Under the pieces are notes generated by a model. It made no database searches, had not been told where the DNA came from, and saw only the letters and a program-made list of their open reading frames with translations. The position numbers and the translations under genes are program-made. Positions 24,333 through 32,522 of a stretch of 32,831 nucleotides of DNA are shown here, piece by piece; the first letter of the stretch is position 1; every line of letters begins with the position of its first letter. Source of the stretch: Rothia halotolerans (lineage in GTDB: Bacteria; Actinomycetota; Actinomycetes; Actinomycetales; Micrococcaceae); the NCBI RefSeq assembly GCF_004136635.1, contig NZ_NOIU01000007.1:1-32831 (forward strand), written 5' to 3'.

Positions 24333-26486
24333 CTACCGGCATGCGGTGACTTCGAGGAGCTTGGCATCGCCCGAGCCGTACACGGTCTCGGCGACGCCGT
24401 CCTCCTCGAGGTCCTGCAGGCCCTGGTATGCGCCCAGGTGGTAGCCGCCGTTGATCTCCTGGTCCCCGAAGTCGAGGACGTAGTACGCGTCGAGGTCCTC
24501 CACGACGTCGCACACCCGGGGATCGGTGGCGGCCCGGTTGAGGTAGCCGTCCAGGACGTCGTCCTCGGCGGTCTTGGTGTAGAGGGTGTGGTGTGCGGTG
24601 ACCTCGCGGTCGGCCAGCGCGTAGGCGAGCGAGCCGCCGGTCCAGGGGTTGACCACCACGGTCGCGTCCTCCGGCACGTGGTCGTCGAGGTTCTCCAGGA
24701 CGTCGAGCTCGTCCGCGTCCACCAGCGGGGCGTCCTCGCCGGGGTAGTACGTCCAGTAGGCGTTGTCCATCATGACGCTGATCGGCCGGGAGAACTGGGT
24801 CGCGCCGACGGCCAGCACCAGAGCGACCACGCCGAGGCCGAGCGCGACGCGGCCGCTGCGCGCGCCCCGGGTCCACGGCTCCCGCGCCCCGCCCAGGCGC
24901 CGGGCGGGCCGCGAGTCGAGGATCGCCTGGGAGACCCACTGCACCCCGAGTACTGCCAGCGGGATCGCCGCGAGCGGCACCAGGGCGGCGAGGCGGTAGG
25001 GGTCGTTGTACCAGACCCCGGTCACCCACATCCGGTCCTGGTCCCAGTCCAGGTAGCGCACCGCGACGTAGAAGTAGACCACGACGCCGAAGGTCAGCAG
25101 CGCCCACAGGCTCCGCCGGGTGGCGAGCACCGCGGCGATCCCCAGGAAGACGAGGATCGAGACCGCCCACTGCGCGGGGGTGAGGCTCAGCGGGCTGTTG
25201 AGCAGCGCCTCCCCGAAGGCCTGGCTGTCGCTCGCGGCCGGCTCCCAGGTGGCGGCGCCCTCCTCGGGGCGGACGATCCCCCACAGGATCCACACCGCGC
25301 CCACCAGCGCGGCCGCCAGGACCGCCTGCACCACGCCGAGCCACACCGCGACGTTGCCGCGGACCGCGGCCCAGATCTGCAGCGCTCCCCGGATCACGAT
25401 GATCGGCAGCGCCATGACCAGCAGGGACATCAGCGCGTTGGGGTGCGCGAGCGCGATCCCCAGCGCCGCCGGCACCCCGATCAGCACCGCCTGCGCCGTG
25501 CTGAGGCGCCGTGCCCCGCCCACACGGAAGAGGTTGAGCGCGACGCCGAGCCCCGCCGGCACCAGCGCCAGCCCCAGGAAGTTGGGGTACAGCACGCCGA
25601 AGAAGATCAGCAGCAGCGGGAACGCGCTGAAGCCGGCCAGCACGGCCGCGGAGACCAGCACGGTGGGCAGGTTGAAGCGCATCGTCGAGCGCAGGAGGAA
25701 GAGGATGCTGAGCGGCCAGACCACCGCGCCCACCACGAGGATCATGGCGTTGGTGGCCTCGGGGACCGTGCTCGCTCCGGGTCCGTTGAACAGCAGGGCG
25801 ACGACGTCGTGCCAGGCCGCCGGGTAGAACGTGGCCGGGGTGCCGCCGGAGGTCATCTCGGAGACGCTCAGCGAGGAGCCGTTCCCGGTCTCCGCGATGT
25901 AGCGCACCGCGTTGAGGTGGAAGTTGTTGTCGAAGGTCTGCGAGAACCAGCCCGGCGCGCCCACCGCGTTGGTCAGCTGCCGCAGCATCATCGCGGCGGC
26001 CAGGACCAGGGCGACCCAGTAGGCGCCCTGCTCCCGGGAGAACCAGCGGGAGGGCGGCAGCGGGCCGGCGGCCGGGGAGCCCGCGGAGGGGGTCCCGGCG
26101 TCGTCGGCGAGGTCCCCGTCCGTCCGGCGCTCCCGAGCCGTCGCGCCCCCGCGGCGGGAGACGGCCTCGGCGGCCACGGGCCTGCCCGGCGGGGCGGCAC
26201 GCGGCACGGGGAAGTCGGCGAGGCCCCAGCGGCGCAGGGCCCACGCGATCAGGCCGGCGACCACCGCCGTGACCGCGCCCGCCGCCAGCGGGACCCACCA
26301 GGACCAGCGGATCCCGAGCATCGGCGCCGCGATCGCGGAGACCGCGACGAGGGCGATGGAGACGGCGGGAGCCAGCGCGACGGCGTCGAACCCGCGCACC
26401 CGCACCGAGAGCGTCACCAGGCCGCCGGGGACCAGGAGGAGCAGGAGGCACCACGCCATCGGGAGCGCGAGGGTCAGCCATTCCAT
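24333..26486 (-). CDS. DUF6541-family polytopic membrane protein, first paralogue (possible GT-C glycosyltransferase)
   Basis: A 717-residue protein with a dozen or so membrane helices and a soluble C-terminal domain of about 160 residues. The motif WFSQTFDNNFHLNAVRYIAE, with an acidic residue in an early external loop, and GVWYNDPYRLAALVPL in the last third, look like GT-C glycosyltransferases. The C-terminal domain holds VVNPWTGGSLAYALADR and AYYVLDFGDQE. A polar 65-residue insert (about 88-150) separates helices 3 and 4 and is missing from the second paralogue at 29739-31718. The ATG at 26486 is preferred because the protein then begins with a membrane helix; an upstream in-frame start would add an Arg-rich stretch. 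It leads the glycan operon. The GT-C assignment is my inference; the family itself is uncharacterised. Confidence 0.8.
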   Translation of the reverse strand: MEWLTLALPMAWCLLLLLVPGGLVTLSVRVRGFDAVALAPAVSIALVAVSAIAAPMLGIRWSWWVPLAAGAVTAVVAGLIAWALRRWGLADFPVPRAAPPGRPVAAEAVSRRGGATARERRTDGDLADDAGTPSAGSPAAGPLPPSRWFSREQGAYWVALVLAAAMMLRQLTNAVGAPGWFSQTFDNNFHLNAVRYIAETGNGSSLSVSEMTSGGTPATFYPAAWHDVVALLFNGPGASTVPEATNAMILVVGAVVWPLSILFLLRSTMRFNLPTVLVSAAVLAGFSAFPLLLIFFGVLYPNFLGLALVPAGLGVALNLFRVGGARRLSTAQAVLIGVPAALGIALAHPNALMSLLVMALPIIVIRGALQIWAAVRGNVAVWLGVVQAVLAAALVGAVWILWGIVRPEEGAATWEPAASDSQAFGEALLNSPLSLTPAQWAVSILVFLGIAAVLATRRSLWALLTFGVVVYFYVAVRYLDWDQDRMWVTGVWYNDPYRLAALVPLAAIPLAVLGVQWVSQAILDSRPARRLGGAREPWTRGARSGRVALGLGVVALVLAVGATQFSRPISVMMDNAYWTYYPGEDAPLVDADELDVLENLDDHVPEDATVVVNPWTGGSLAYALADREVTAHHTLYTKTAEDDVLDGYLNRAATDPRVCDVVEDLDAYYVLDFGDQEINGGYHLGAYQGLQDLEEDGVAETVYGSGDAKLLEVTACR

Positions 26487-26545
26487 GTCTACAGGGACTC
26501 CGATCGTCGGGGGTCTTCGGCGGGGTCTCGGACCAAACCGTCCCA

Positions 26546-26574
26546 ATTGTAGTGCCCGTTCTCGAACGTTCCCT
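26546..26574 (-). promoter_or_regulatory. Candidate promoter and spacer palindrome of the glycan operon
   Basis: Minus-strand TACAAT (26551-26546) is one base from the -10 consensus; the hexamer 17 bp upstream, AGGGAA, is a poor -35. Between them lies a perfect dyad CGTTC-TC-GAACG (26557-26568), touching a GAACGTTC palindrome. A factor bound there would sit between the promoter boxes. Confidence 0.4.
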
Positions 26575-26688
26575 CACAACCGGGCTCACCCGGGGCGGCC
26601 CCGGAGTAGTCTGGTGTGCACGGCGGGCCGCGGGGATCCGGGTCCCGCCGGACGAGCTTCTCACACGCGGCGGAAGGGACGGGGCGCC

Positions 26689-28059
26689 ATGAGCACCACC
26701 GGGACGGGGACCGAGGTCAGCGCGGAGCTGCTGGAGGAGGGGCGGCGCGCGTACGCGCTGGACCGGGAGCACGTCTTCCACTCGTGGGTCGCCCAGGGCG
26801 GGTTCGAGCCGATGGTGATCACCCGCTCCGAGGGCTCCCACGTGTGGGACGGGCAGGGCCGCCGGCTGATCGACTTCTCCTCGCAGATGGTCAACACCAA
26901 CATCGGCCACCAGCACCCCAAGGTCGTGGAGGCCATCGCCGAGCAGGCCCGGAAGATGTGCACCATCGCCCCGGCCCACGCGAACCCGGCCCGCTCGGAG
27001 GCCGCCCGGCTGATCGCGGAGCTGACGCCCGGGGACCTGGACCACGTCTTCTTCACCAACGCCGGCGCCGACGCCGTGGAGCACGCCGTGCGCATGGCCC
27101 GCCTGCACACCGGCCGCCGTAAGGTCCTCTCCGCCTACCGCAGCTACCACGGCGGCACGGACCTGGCGATCAACCTCACCGGGGACCCCCGCCGGTTCGC
27201 CAACGACCACGGCGACGCCGGCGTCGTCCGCTTCATGCCCGCCTACCCCTACCGCTCCTACTTCGGCTCCGCCACGGCGGAGGAGGAGACCGAGCGGGCC
27301 CTGCGGCACCTGGAGGACACGATCCTGCTGGAGGGCCCGGAGACCCTCGCGGCGCTGATCCTCGAGTCGATCCCGGGCACCGCGGGGATCTACGTGCCCC
27401 CGCCCGGGTACATGGCGGGCGTGCGCGAGCTGACCCGGAAGTACGGCATCGTGTACATCGCCGACGAGGTGATGGCGGGATTCGGCCGCTCGGGCCGGTG
27501 GTTCTCGGTGGACCACTGGGACGTCGAGCCGGACCTGATGACCTTCGCCAAGGGGGTCACCTCGGGGTACGTGCCGCTGGGCGGCGTCGCCATCTCGGAT
27601 GCGGTCTACGAGACGTTCAGGGACCGGCCCTACCCGGGCGGGCTGACGTACTCGGGGCACCCGCTGGCCTGCGGGGCCGCCGTGGCGACGATCAACGCCA
27701 TGAGGGACGAGGGCATGGTCGAGCACGCGGCCTGGCTGGGCGAGAACGTCCTCGGCCCGGGACTGGCTGAGATCGCGCAGCGGCACCGTTCGGTGGGCGA
27801 GACGCGCGGGCTGGGCTGCTTCTGGGCGGTGGAGCTGGTGAAGGACCGGGAGACCCGGGAGCCGCTGGCCCCCTACGGCGGCTCCTCGGCGGCCATGAAC
27901 GAGGTGGTCGCGGAGCTGAAGTCCCGCGGGGTGCTCCCGTTCGCCAACTACAACCGGATCCACGTGGTCCCGCCGCTGAACATCGAGGAGGCGGAGGCCC
28001 GCCGCGGGCTGGAGATCCTCGACGCCGCCCTGGAGGTCGCGGACCGGCACGCCGGCTGA
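26689..28059 (+). CDS. Class III (omega-) aminotransferase, PLP-dependent
   Basis: A 456-residue fold-type I enzyme of the class III aminotransferase group. Cofactor motifs are TNAGADAVEHAVRMAR (phosphate loop), SYHGGTDLA, YIADEVMAGFGR with Asp259 for the pyridine nitrogen, and MTFAKGVTSGYVPLGG with Lys288 forming the Schiff base. The N-terminal HVFHSWVAQGGFEPMVITRS resembles taurine/beta-alanine:pyruvate and related omega-amino-acid aminotransferases, but the substrate cannot be fixed. The ATG at 26689 follows GGAAGGGACGGGGC. It stands upstream of an MFS transporter in the same direction (101-bp gap with its own promoter), so an imported amine or amino acid is a plausible substrate. It could also serve GABA from the putrescine route, although it lies 22 kb away. 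Confidence 0.87.
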   Translation: MSTTGTGTEVSAELLEEGRRAYALDREHVFHSWVAQGGFEPMVITRSEGSHVWDGQGRRLIDFSSQMVNTNIGHQHPKVVEAIAEQARKMCTIAPAHANPARSEAARLIAELTPGDLDHVFFTNAGADAVEHAVRMARLHTGRRKVLSAYRSYHGGTDLAINLTGDPRRFANDHGDAGVVRFMPAYPYRSYFGSATAEEETERALRHLEDTILLEGPETLAALILESIPGTAGIYVPPPGYMAGVRELTRKYGIVYIADEVMAGFGRSGRWFSVDHWDVEPDLMTFAKGVTSGYVPLGGVAISDAVYETFRDRPYPGGLTYSGHPLACGAAVATINAMRDEGMVEHAAWLGENVLGPGLAEIAQRHRSVGETRGLGCFWAVELVKDRETREPLAPYGGSSAAMNEVVAELKSRGVLPFANYNRIHVVPPLNIEEAEARRGLEILDAALEVADRHAG

Positions 28060-28076
28060 ATCCGCTTCCGGCCCTC

Positions 28077-28106
28077 TTGTAGGCCCTCCTCCGCCGGAGT
28101 TAGCCT
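28077..28106 (+). promoter_or_regulatory. Promoter for the MFS transporter
   Basis: TTGTAG (28077-28082) and TAGCCT (28101-28106) are 18 bp apart, a fair sigma70-like pair. They lie in the 101-bp gap after the aminotransferase and would give a leader of about 48 nt. Confidence 0.5.
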
Positions 28107-28120
28107 CATCACACGGATGT

Positions 28121-28133
28121 TCTTCCGGGAAGA
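28121..28133 (+). promoter_or_regulatory. 13-bp palindrome in the MFS leader
   Basis: TCTTCC-G-GGAAGA is a perfect dyad about 15 bp downstream of the -10 box and 28 bp before the ATG. This is a typical place for a repressor operator; a small RNA hairpin is the alternative. Confidence 0.4.
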
Positions 28134-28160
28134 TCGAGTCGAGAGCCGTCAGGAGTCGCG

Positions 28161-29609
28161 ATGTCGCGCACCGAGTTGAAGACCATCACCACCGACATCC
28201 CGGCCCGCCTGGACCGGCTGCCCTGGTCACGATGGCACCTGCGCATCCTGATCGGCCTGGGGACCGTGTGGATCCTCGACGGCCTCGAGGTGACGATCGT
28301 CGGCAACGTCACCACCCGGCTGTCGGAGCCGGGCAGCGGCATCGCCATCACCGACGCCCAGGCCTCTGGTACGGGTGCGGCGCTCTACGTCCTGGGAGCC
28401 TGTCTGGGCGCGCTGTTCTTCGGCTACCTGACGGACCGGCTGGGGCGGAAGAAGCTGTTCATGATCACGCTGGCCGTCTACCTGGTGGCGACGGCGTGCA
28501 CCGGCCTCGCCACGGAGGCCTGGATGTTCTTCATCTTCCGGTTCCTGACCGGCGCGGGCATCGGCGGCGAGTACGCGGCGATCAACTCCGCCGTCGACGA
28601 GCTCATCCCCGCCCAGCACCGGGGCCGCATCGACATCATCATCAACGGGACGTTCTGGCTCGGCGCCGTGGGCGGCTCGCTGCTGTCGATCCCGGCCCTG
28701 AACACCGCCCTCTTCCCCGTGGACATCGGCTGGCGGCTGACCTTCGGGCTGGGCCTGGTCCTGGGCCTGGTCATCCTGCTGGTGCGCCGGGCCGTCCCGG
28801 AGAGCCCGCGATGGCTCTTCATCCACGGCCGGGAGGAGGAGGCCGAGCGCATCGTGAGCGGGATCGAGCAGACCGTCCAGCGGGAGACGGGCAAGGACCT
28901 GGAGCCCGCGGAGGGATCCATCACGATCCGGCAGCGGCACTCCATCGGCTTCGGAGAGATCGCCGGCACCATGTTCCGCTCCTACCCCAAGCGCGCGGTC
29001 CTGGGCTTCTCCCTGTTCATCGGCCAGGCGTTCCTCTACAACTCGATCACCTTCGGCTACGCGACGATCCTCGCGACCTTCTTCGACGTCCCCTCCGGCA
29101 GCACGGGGTACTACTACGCCGTCATCGCGGCGGGGAACTTCATCGGGCCCCTGGTGCTCTCGCGCTTCTTCGACACCTGGGGACGGCGGCCGATGATCGC
29201 CGGGACCTACGTGCTCTCCGGGGCGATCCTGCTGGGTACGGCGTGGATCTTCAACGCCGGTCTGCTCACGGCCACGACGCTGACGGCGTGCTGGTGCGTG
29301 GCGCTGTTCTTCGCCTCGGCGGGGGCGAGCTCGGCGTACCTGACGGTCTCCGAGGTCTTCCCCATGGAGACCCGGGCGCTGGCCATCGCCTTCTTCTACG
29401 CGATCGGCACCGCCGCCGGCGGCATCAGCGGGCCCCTGCTGTTCGCCAAGATGGTCGAGACCGGGGACCCCTTCGACACCGCGCTGGCCTTCACCATCGG
29501 CGCGCTGCTGATGCTGGCGGCGGGCGTCATCGCGTTCTTCCTCGGGGTGCGCGCGGAGCGGAAGTCGCTGGAGGACGTGGCCGCCCCGCTGACCAGCCAG
29601 CAGGAGTGA
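28161..29609 (+). CDS. MFS transporter, sugar-porter/aromatic-acid-symporter-like
   Basis: A 482-residue major-facilitator protein with about 12 helices and a cytosolic loop of some 60 residues in the middle. It has GYLTDRLGRKKLFM between helices 2 and 3, FRFLTGAGIGGEYAA in helix 4, PESPRWLFIHGREEEAERI after helix 6 (sugar-porter-like), and SRFFDTWGRRPMIAG in the second half. This architecture is shared by sugar porters, AAHS aromatic acid symporters and related exporters, so the substrate is open. The ATG has AGGAG 7 nt upstream. It follows the aminotransferase but has its own promoter. A long hairpin separates it from the convergent DUF6541 gene. Confidence 0.87.
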   Translation: MSRTELKTITTDIPARLDRLPWSRWHLRILIGLGTVWILDGLEVTIVGNVTTRLSEPGSGIAITDAQASGTGAALYVLGACLGALFFGYLTDRLGRKKLFMITLAVYLVATACTGLATEAWMFFIFRFLTGAGIGGEYAAINSAVDELIPAQHRGRIDIIINGTFWLGAVGGSLLSIPALNTALFPVDIGWRLTFGLGLVLGLVILLVRRAVPESPRWLFIHGREEEAERIVSGIEQTVQRETGKDLEPAEGSITIRQRHSIGFGEIAGTMFRSYPKRAVLGFSLFIGQAFLYNSITFGYATILATFFDVPSGSTGYYYAVIAAGNFIGPLVLSRFFDTWGRRPMIAGTYVLSGAILLGTAWIFNAGLLTATTLTACWCVALFFASAGASSAYLTVSEVFPMETRALAIAFFYAIGTAAGGISGPLLFAKMVETGDPFDTALAFTIGALLMLAAGVIAFFLGVRAERKSLEDVAAPLTSQQE

Positions 29610-29679
29610 GGCCGCTCGGCGCCGGGCCCCGCGAGGAGCCCAGGCCCGAGGAGGCGCCCGGCATAGCGCAAGCTTCCTT

Positions 29680-29760
29680 CCCGGCTTGGAGCGCCGTAGG
29701 ACGCCTCCCGGCCTAGAGCACGGCGGGAGGCGTCCCGGCTAGAGCGCCGCGGGGGCCTCC
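29680..29760 (-). repeat. Three tandem degenerate 27-bp units across a stop codon
   Basis: Read on the plus strand, units at 29680-29706, 29707-29733 and 29734-29760 each begin CCCGGC and continue with (C/T)T(A/G)GAGC, then a C/G-rich tail. Units 2 and 3 both contain TAGAGC and differ by a 1-bp indel and a few substitutions; unit 1 is more diverged. Unit 3 contains the end of the second DUF6541 gene with its TAG stop (29741-29739), so the gene's 3' end appears to have been duplicated downstream. The unit 1/unit 2 junction also forms the terminator hairpin. Confidence 0.6.
29699..29735. terminator. Hairpin terminator between convergent MFS and DUF6541 genes
   Basis: GGACGCCTCCCG (29699-29710) pairs perfectly with CGGGAGGCGTCC (29724-29735); a 13-nt loop can be tightened by two more pairs with one bulged G. 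It lies about 90 bp past the MFS stop and directly past the DUF6541 stop on the other strand, so it can serve both. Confidence 0.65.
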
Positions 29761-31718
29761 TCGGAGCAGGCCGTAACGCGCAGCAGCTTGGCCTCGCCCA
29801 CCTGCTGGACGGTCTGTGCGACGCCGGCCTCCTCCAGCCCCAGGAGGCCTCCGTAGACGCCGGTGTGCGTCACGTAGTTCATCTCCTGGGTCCCGAAGTC
29901 CAGCACGTAGTACGCGTCGTTCTCCCGCACGTCCTCGCACACCTGGGGATCGGCGTAGGCCTCGTCGAGGTGATGCACCAGGTAGTCGATCTGCGGCGGC
30001 CGGGTCTCGAGCAGATGGTAGGAGCTGGGGTGCCGGCCCGTCAGGGCGTACGTGAGCGCCCCGCCGGTCCAGGGGTTGACCAGCACCGTGTCCTCGGGCG
30101 GCACCAGGTCCGGGATGCTCTCGATGACGGCCAGCTCGTCGGTGGTGAGCAGCTCGGAGTCGTCCGTGATCTCGAAGCGGTCCCGGGCCCCCTGCACCCC
30201 TTCGCCCATGGAGCGGGACCCGAGCGCGGGCACCGTCAGGAGGGCCGCGCAGCCGACGGCGATGAGAGGCTTCCACAGCTCGGCCCGGGGCCCGCGGCGC
30301 AGCCCGAAGCGGGCCGTGACCAACCGGACGAGCTCGCCGACGGCCAGCCCGATCATCGGGATGGCCAGGACCGGGTAGAGGGCGGTGATCCGGTACGGAT
30401 CGTTGTACCAGACGCCGGTGAGGGCGTCCCGCATCTCCCAGGGCCACGAGGCGACGGCGACGTACAGGACCGTCAGGAGGGCGTAGCCCAGGACCAGCCA
30501 CACGTGCTTGCGGAGGGCGAGGAGCACGATCGCGCTGAGCACGATGGCTGTCACGCTGAAGACGGAGACCGAGTAGCCCACCGGGGCGGTGCCGAGGGCC
30601 CGGAGGACGGCCTCGCCCGCCGGGATCTGGGGCAGGTCGCGGGGCTTGACGGTGGTCGGCCGCAGGACGGCCCAGAGGAGCGGCACCGCTGCGAGGGTCG
30701 CGGCGAAGAGCACGAGCTCGAGGACCAGGTGCCGGACGGGCCCCCGGCCGGGCGCGGACGCGGACTTACCGCCCCGGCGTCGGACCAGCTGCACGATCAG
30801 CCAGACCACTCGCGCCAGGACCGCCGGGACGGCGAGGGCCACCAAGGAGATCACGGTGTTGGGGTGGCCCAGCGCCGTCCCTCCGGCGGCCAGGATCCCC
30901 AGGACGACGCCCTGTCCCCGGGTGACCCCGGCCGTGGACCCTCCGCGCAGCACCCACACGATGAGCCCCAGCGCGGCGGGCAGTACGGCCATGCCGAGGA
31001 GGTTGGAGTAGAGCACCCCGTTCTGGAGCAGCAGGGTGGGGAAGACCGCGAACCCGCCCGAGAGGGCGGCCGCCACGAGCCACGAGTACCTGTTGGGGCT
31101 CAGGGACCGCATGAGGAACAGGATGCTCGCGGGCCAGGCCAGGGCGACGACGACGATCGTGACCACGTTGGTGGCCTCGGGAATGCTGACGCCGGAGGTC
31201 TCGACGAGGAGGGAGGCGAAGGCGTGCCAGGTGGAGGGGTAGTAGAAGCCCGGCTCGCCGCCCGAGTTGAGCGTGCCGACGAACAGCGGGGAGGCGTTGC
31301 CCTCGTCCACGATGTACCGGACGGCGTTGAGGTGGAAGGTGTTGTCGAAGGTCTGGGAGATGCTGGAGAGCGTTCCGATGGCCCGGACCGACTGGACGAC
31401 GCCGATCACCGCGCCGATCCCCAGGCCCAGCCAGGCGATCCAGTCCCGGTGACGGGCGCCCCCCGCCTCGATGCCATGACGGCTGCGGAAGGGCAGGAGC
31501 AGCAGGAGCGCCGCGAAGACGACGCCGACCGCGAAGGGGACCCACCAGGACCAAGGGATCCTCAGAAACCCCGCCAGGAGGGCGCCGACCCCCGTCGCGA
31601 AGACGGAGAGCGCGGGCGCCAGGGCCAGCACGTCGAAGGTGCGGAGCCTGGCGGCGGCGGCCATGAGCCCGCCCGGGATCAGGAAGCAGAGGAGGCACAT
31701 CAGGAAGGCGAAGACCAT
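29739..31718 (-). CDS. DUF6541-family polytopic membrane protein, second paralogue (possible GT-C glycosyltransferase)
   Basis: A 659-residue paralogue of the protein at 24333-26486, sharing the whole layout: N-terminal helix MVFAFLMCLLCFLIPGGLMA; SISQTFDNTFHLNAVRYIVD; PEATN followed by a membrane helix; ALGHPNTVISLVALAVPAVL; GVWYNDPYRITALYPVL; and a soluble C-terminal domain with VNPWTGGALTYALTGRHP and AYYVLDFGTQEMNY. The polar insert between helices 3 and 4 of the first paralogue is reduced to a short RSRHGIEAGGARHRD. The ATG at 31718 follows GAGGAGCGC. It stands alone, with no glycosyltransferase partner beside it. Acting on the same or a parallel surface glycan is inference. Confidence 0.8.
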   Translation of the reverse strand: MVFAFLMCLLCFLIPGGLMAAAARLRTFDVLALAPALSVFATGVGALLAGFLRIPWSWWVPFAVGVVFAALLLLLPFRSRHGIEAGGARHRDWIAWLGLGIGAVIGVVQSVRAIGTLSSISQTFDNTFHLNAVRYIVDEGNASPLFVGTLNSGGEPGFYYPSTWHAFASLLVETSGVSIPEATNVVTIVVVALAWPASILFLMRSLSPNRYSWLVAAALSGGFAVFPTLLLQNGVLYSNLLGMAVLPAALGLIVWVLRGGSTAGVTRGQGVVLGILAAGGTALGHPNTVISLVALAVPAVLARVVWLIVQLVRRRGGKSASAPGRGPVRHLVLELVLFAATLAAVPLLWAVLRPTTVKPRDLPQIPAGEAVLRALGTAPVGYSVSVFSVTAIVLSAIVLLALRKHVWLVLGYALLTVLYVAVASWPWEMRDALTGVWYNDPYRITALYPVLAIPMIGLAVGELVRLVTARFGLRRGPRAELWKPLIAVGCAALLTVPALGSRSMGEGVQGARDRFEITDDSELLTTDELAVIESIPDLVPPEDTVLVNPWTGGALTYALTGRHPSSYHLLETRPPQIDYLVHHLDEAYADPQVCEDVRENDAYYVLDFGTQEMNYVTHTGVYGGLLGLEEAGVAQTVQQVGEAKLLRVTACSEEAPAAL

Positions 31719-31937
31719 GTGAAGCGCTCCTCGGGATCGTCACGGACGGGTTCACCGGCCGGGAGGGAGGAGCCTCGGCCGGGGAATCCGCTGGGGAAGC
31801 GGGGACACCGCCTCGGGCTGCCGACGCAGGGCGGCCGGAGAGGCTCCCCGCTCAGCTCTGCCGACCCGCGCCTCGAGAGCACGGACCGGCCTCCCTCAAT
31901 ATACCCAGAGGATCCTGGGTGCCCGGTCGGAGTCAGT

Positions 31938-32408
31938 TCACGACGTCGCAGTGGCGCCCGGCCGCACCATGGGGATATGGGGGATCCCGGCCTCCTCGTA
32001 GACCTCTCCCGCTGTGACGAATCCGAAACGGCCGTACCACTCTTCCAGGTGGGCCTGGGCGTGCAGCTCGAGGGTGAAGTCCCGATGGTCCTGGAGCGCG
32101 GCGTCGAGCAGCCGGCCCGCCAGCCCCTTCCCCCGATGCGGCCGGGCGGTGGCCACCCTCCCGACAGCTCGGGACCCGTCCTCCTCGCACAGCACCCTCA
32201 GGGTGGCGACGGGGAGCCCGTCCTGCTCTATCCAGTAGATCAGCGTTCCGGGCTCGAGCTCCCTGCCGTCGAGATCCTCCTCCTCGGTGATCCCCTGCTC
32301 CATCGTGTACACGGCATAGCGGAGGCGGGCGACGCCGTAGGCGATGGCCGGGGCGACGTCGTTCCAGTGCCCTCGATGGACAGTCGGCTGCTGTTCCGAA
32401 GACTCCAT
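31938..32408 (-). CDS. ElaA-like GNAT N-acetyltransferase
   Basis: A 156-residue single-domain GNAT. The N-terminal RLRYAVYTMEQGI corresponds to the ElaA opening (R-x-x-V-F/Y-x-x-E-Q). The strand PVATLRVLCE leads into the acetyl-CoA pyrophosphate loop RGKGLAGRLL (92-101), and the C-terminus has ELHAQAHLEEWYGRFGFVTA followed by EAGIPHIPMVR, a strong ElaA signature. The acceptor of ElaA proteins is unknown. The ATG at 32408 follows GAAGGGGAGC. The gene lies directly downstream of the rRNA terminator in the same direction; its own promoter must lie in the 70 bp between, where I see no clear boxes. Confidence 0.88.
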   Translation of the reverse strand: MESSEQQPTVHRGHWNDVAPAIAYGVARLRYAVYTMEQGITEEEDLDGRELEPGTLIYWIEQDGLPVATLRVLCEEDGSRAVGRVATARPHRGKGLAGRLLDAALQDHRDFTLELHAQAHLEEWYGRFGFVTAGEVYEEAGIPHIPMVRPGATATS

Positions 32409-32478
32409 GGTGCTCCCCTTCTATCCATCGACCAGAACGCCCGCTGCTGGAGAGAGCGACGCCGGCGGGTTAAACGAA

Positions 32479-32512
32479 GAAGGGGCGGATCCATTGCTGG
32501 ATCCGCCCCTTC
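32479..32512 (-). terminator. Strong terminator of the rRNA operon
   Basis: On the minus strand GAAGGGGCGGATCC pairs perfectly with GGATCCGCCCCTTC (14-bp stem, 6-nt loop), followed by TTCGTTT. It begins about 11 nt after the 3' end of the last 5S gene and separates it from the GNAT gene. Confidence 0.85.
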
Positions 32513-32522
32513 ATGAAGAATA

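Noticed and set aside
26557-26570. A LexA/SOS box
   Set aside because: GAACGTTC lacks the 4-nt spacing of the CGAAC-N4-GTTCG type and no SOS gene is next to it.
24313-28050. A 1,245-codon minus-strand frame across the DUF6541 and aminotransferase genes
   Set aside because: It crosses two oppositely oriented genes with clear family motifs; its own product shows none.
29865-32516. An 883-codon plus-strand frame opposite the second DUF6541 gene and GNAT
   Set aside because: Low-complexity Gly/Asp/Glu/Arg translation running into the rRNA terminator; antisense shadow.
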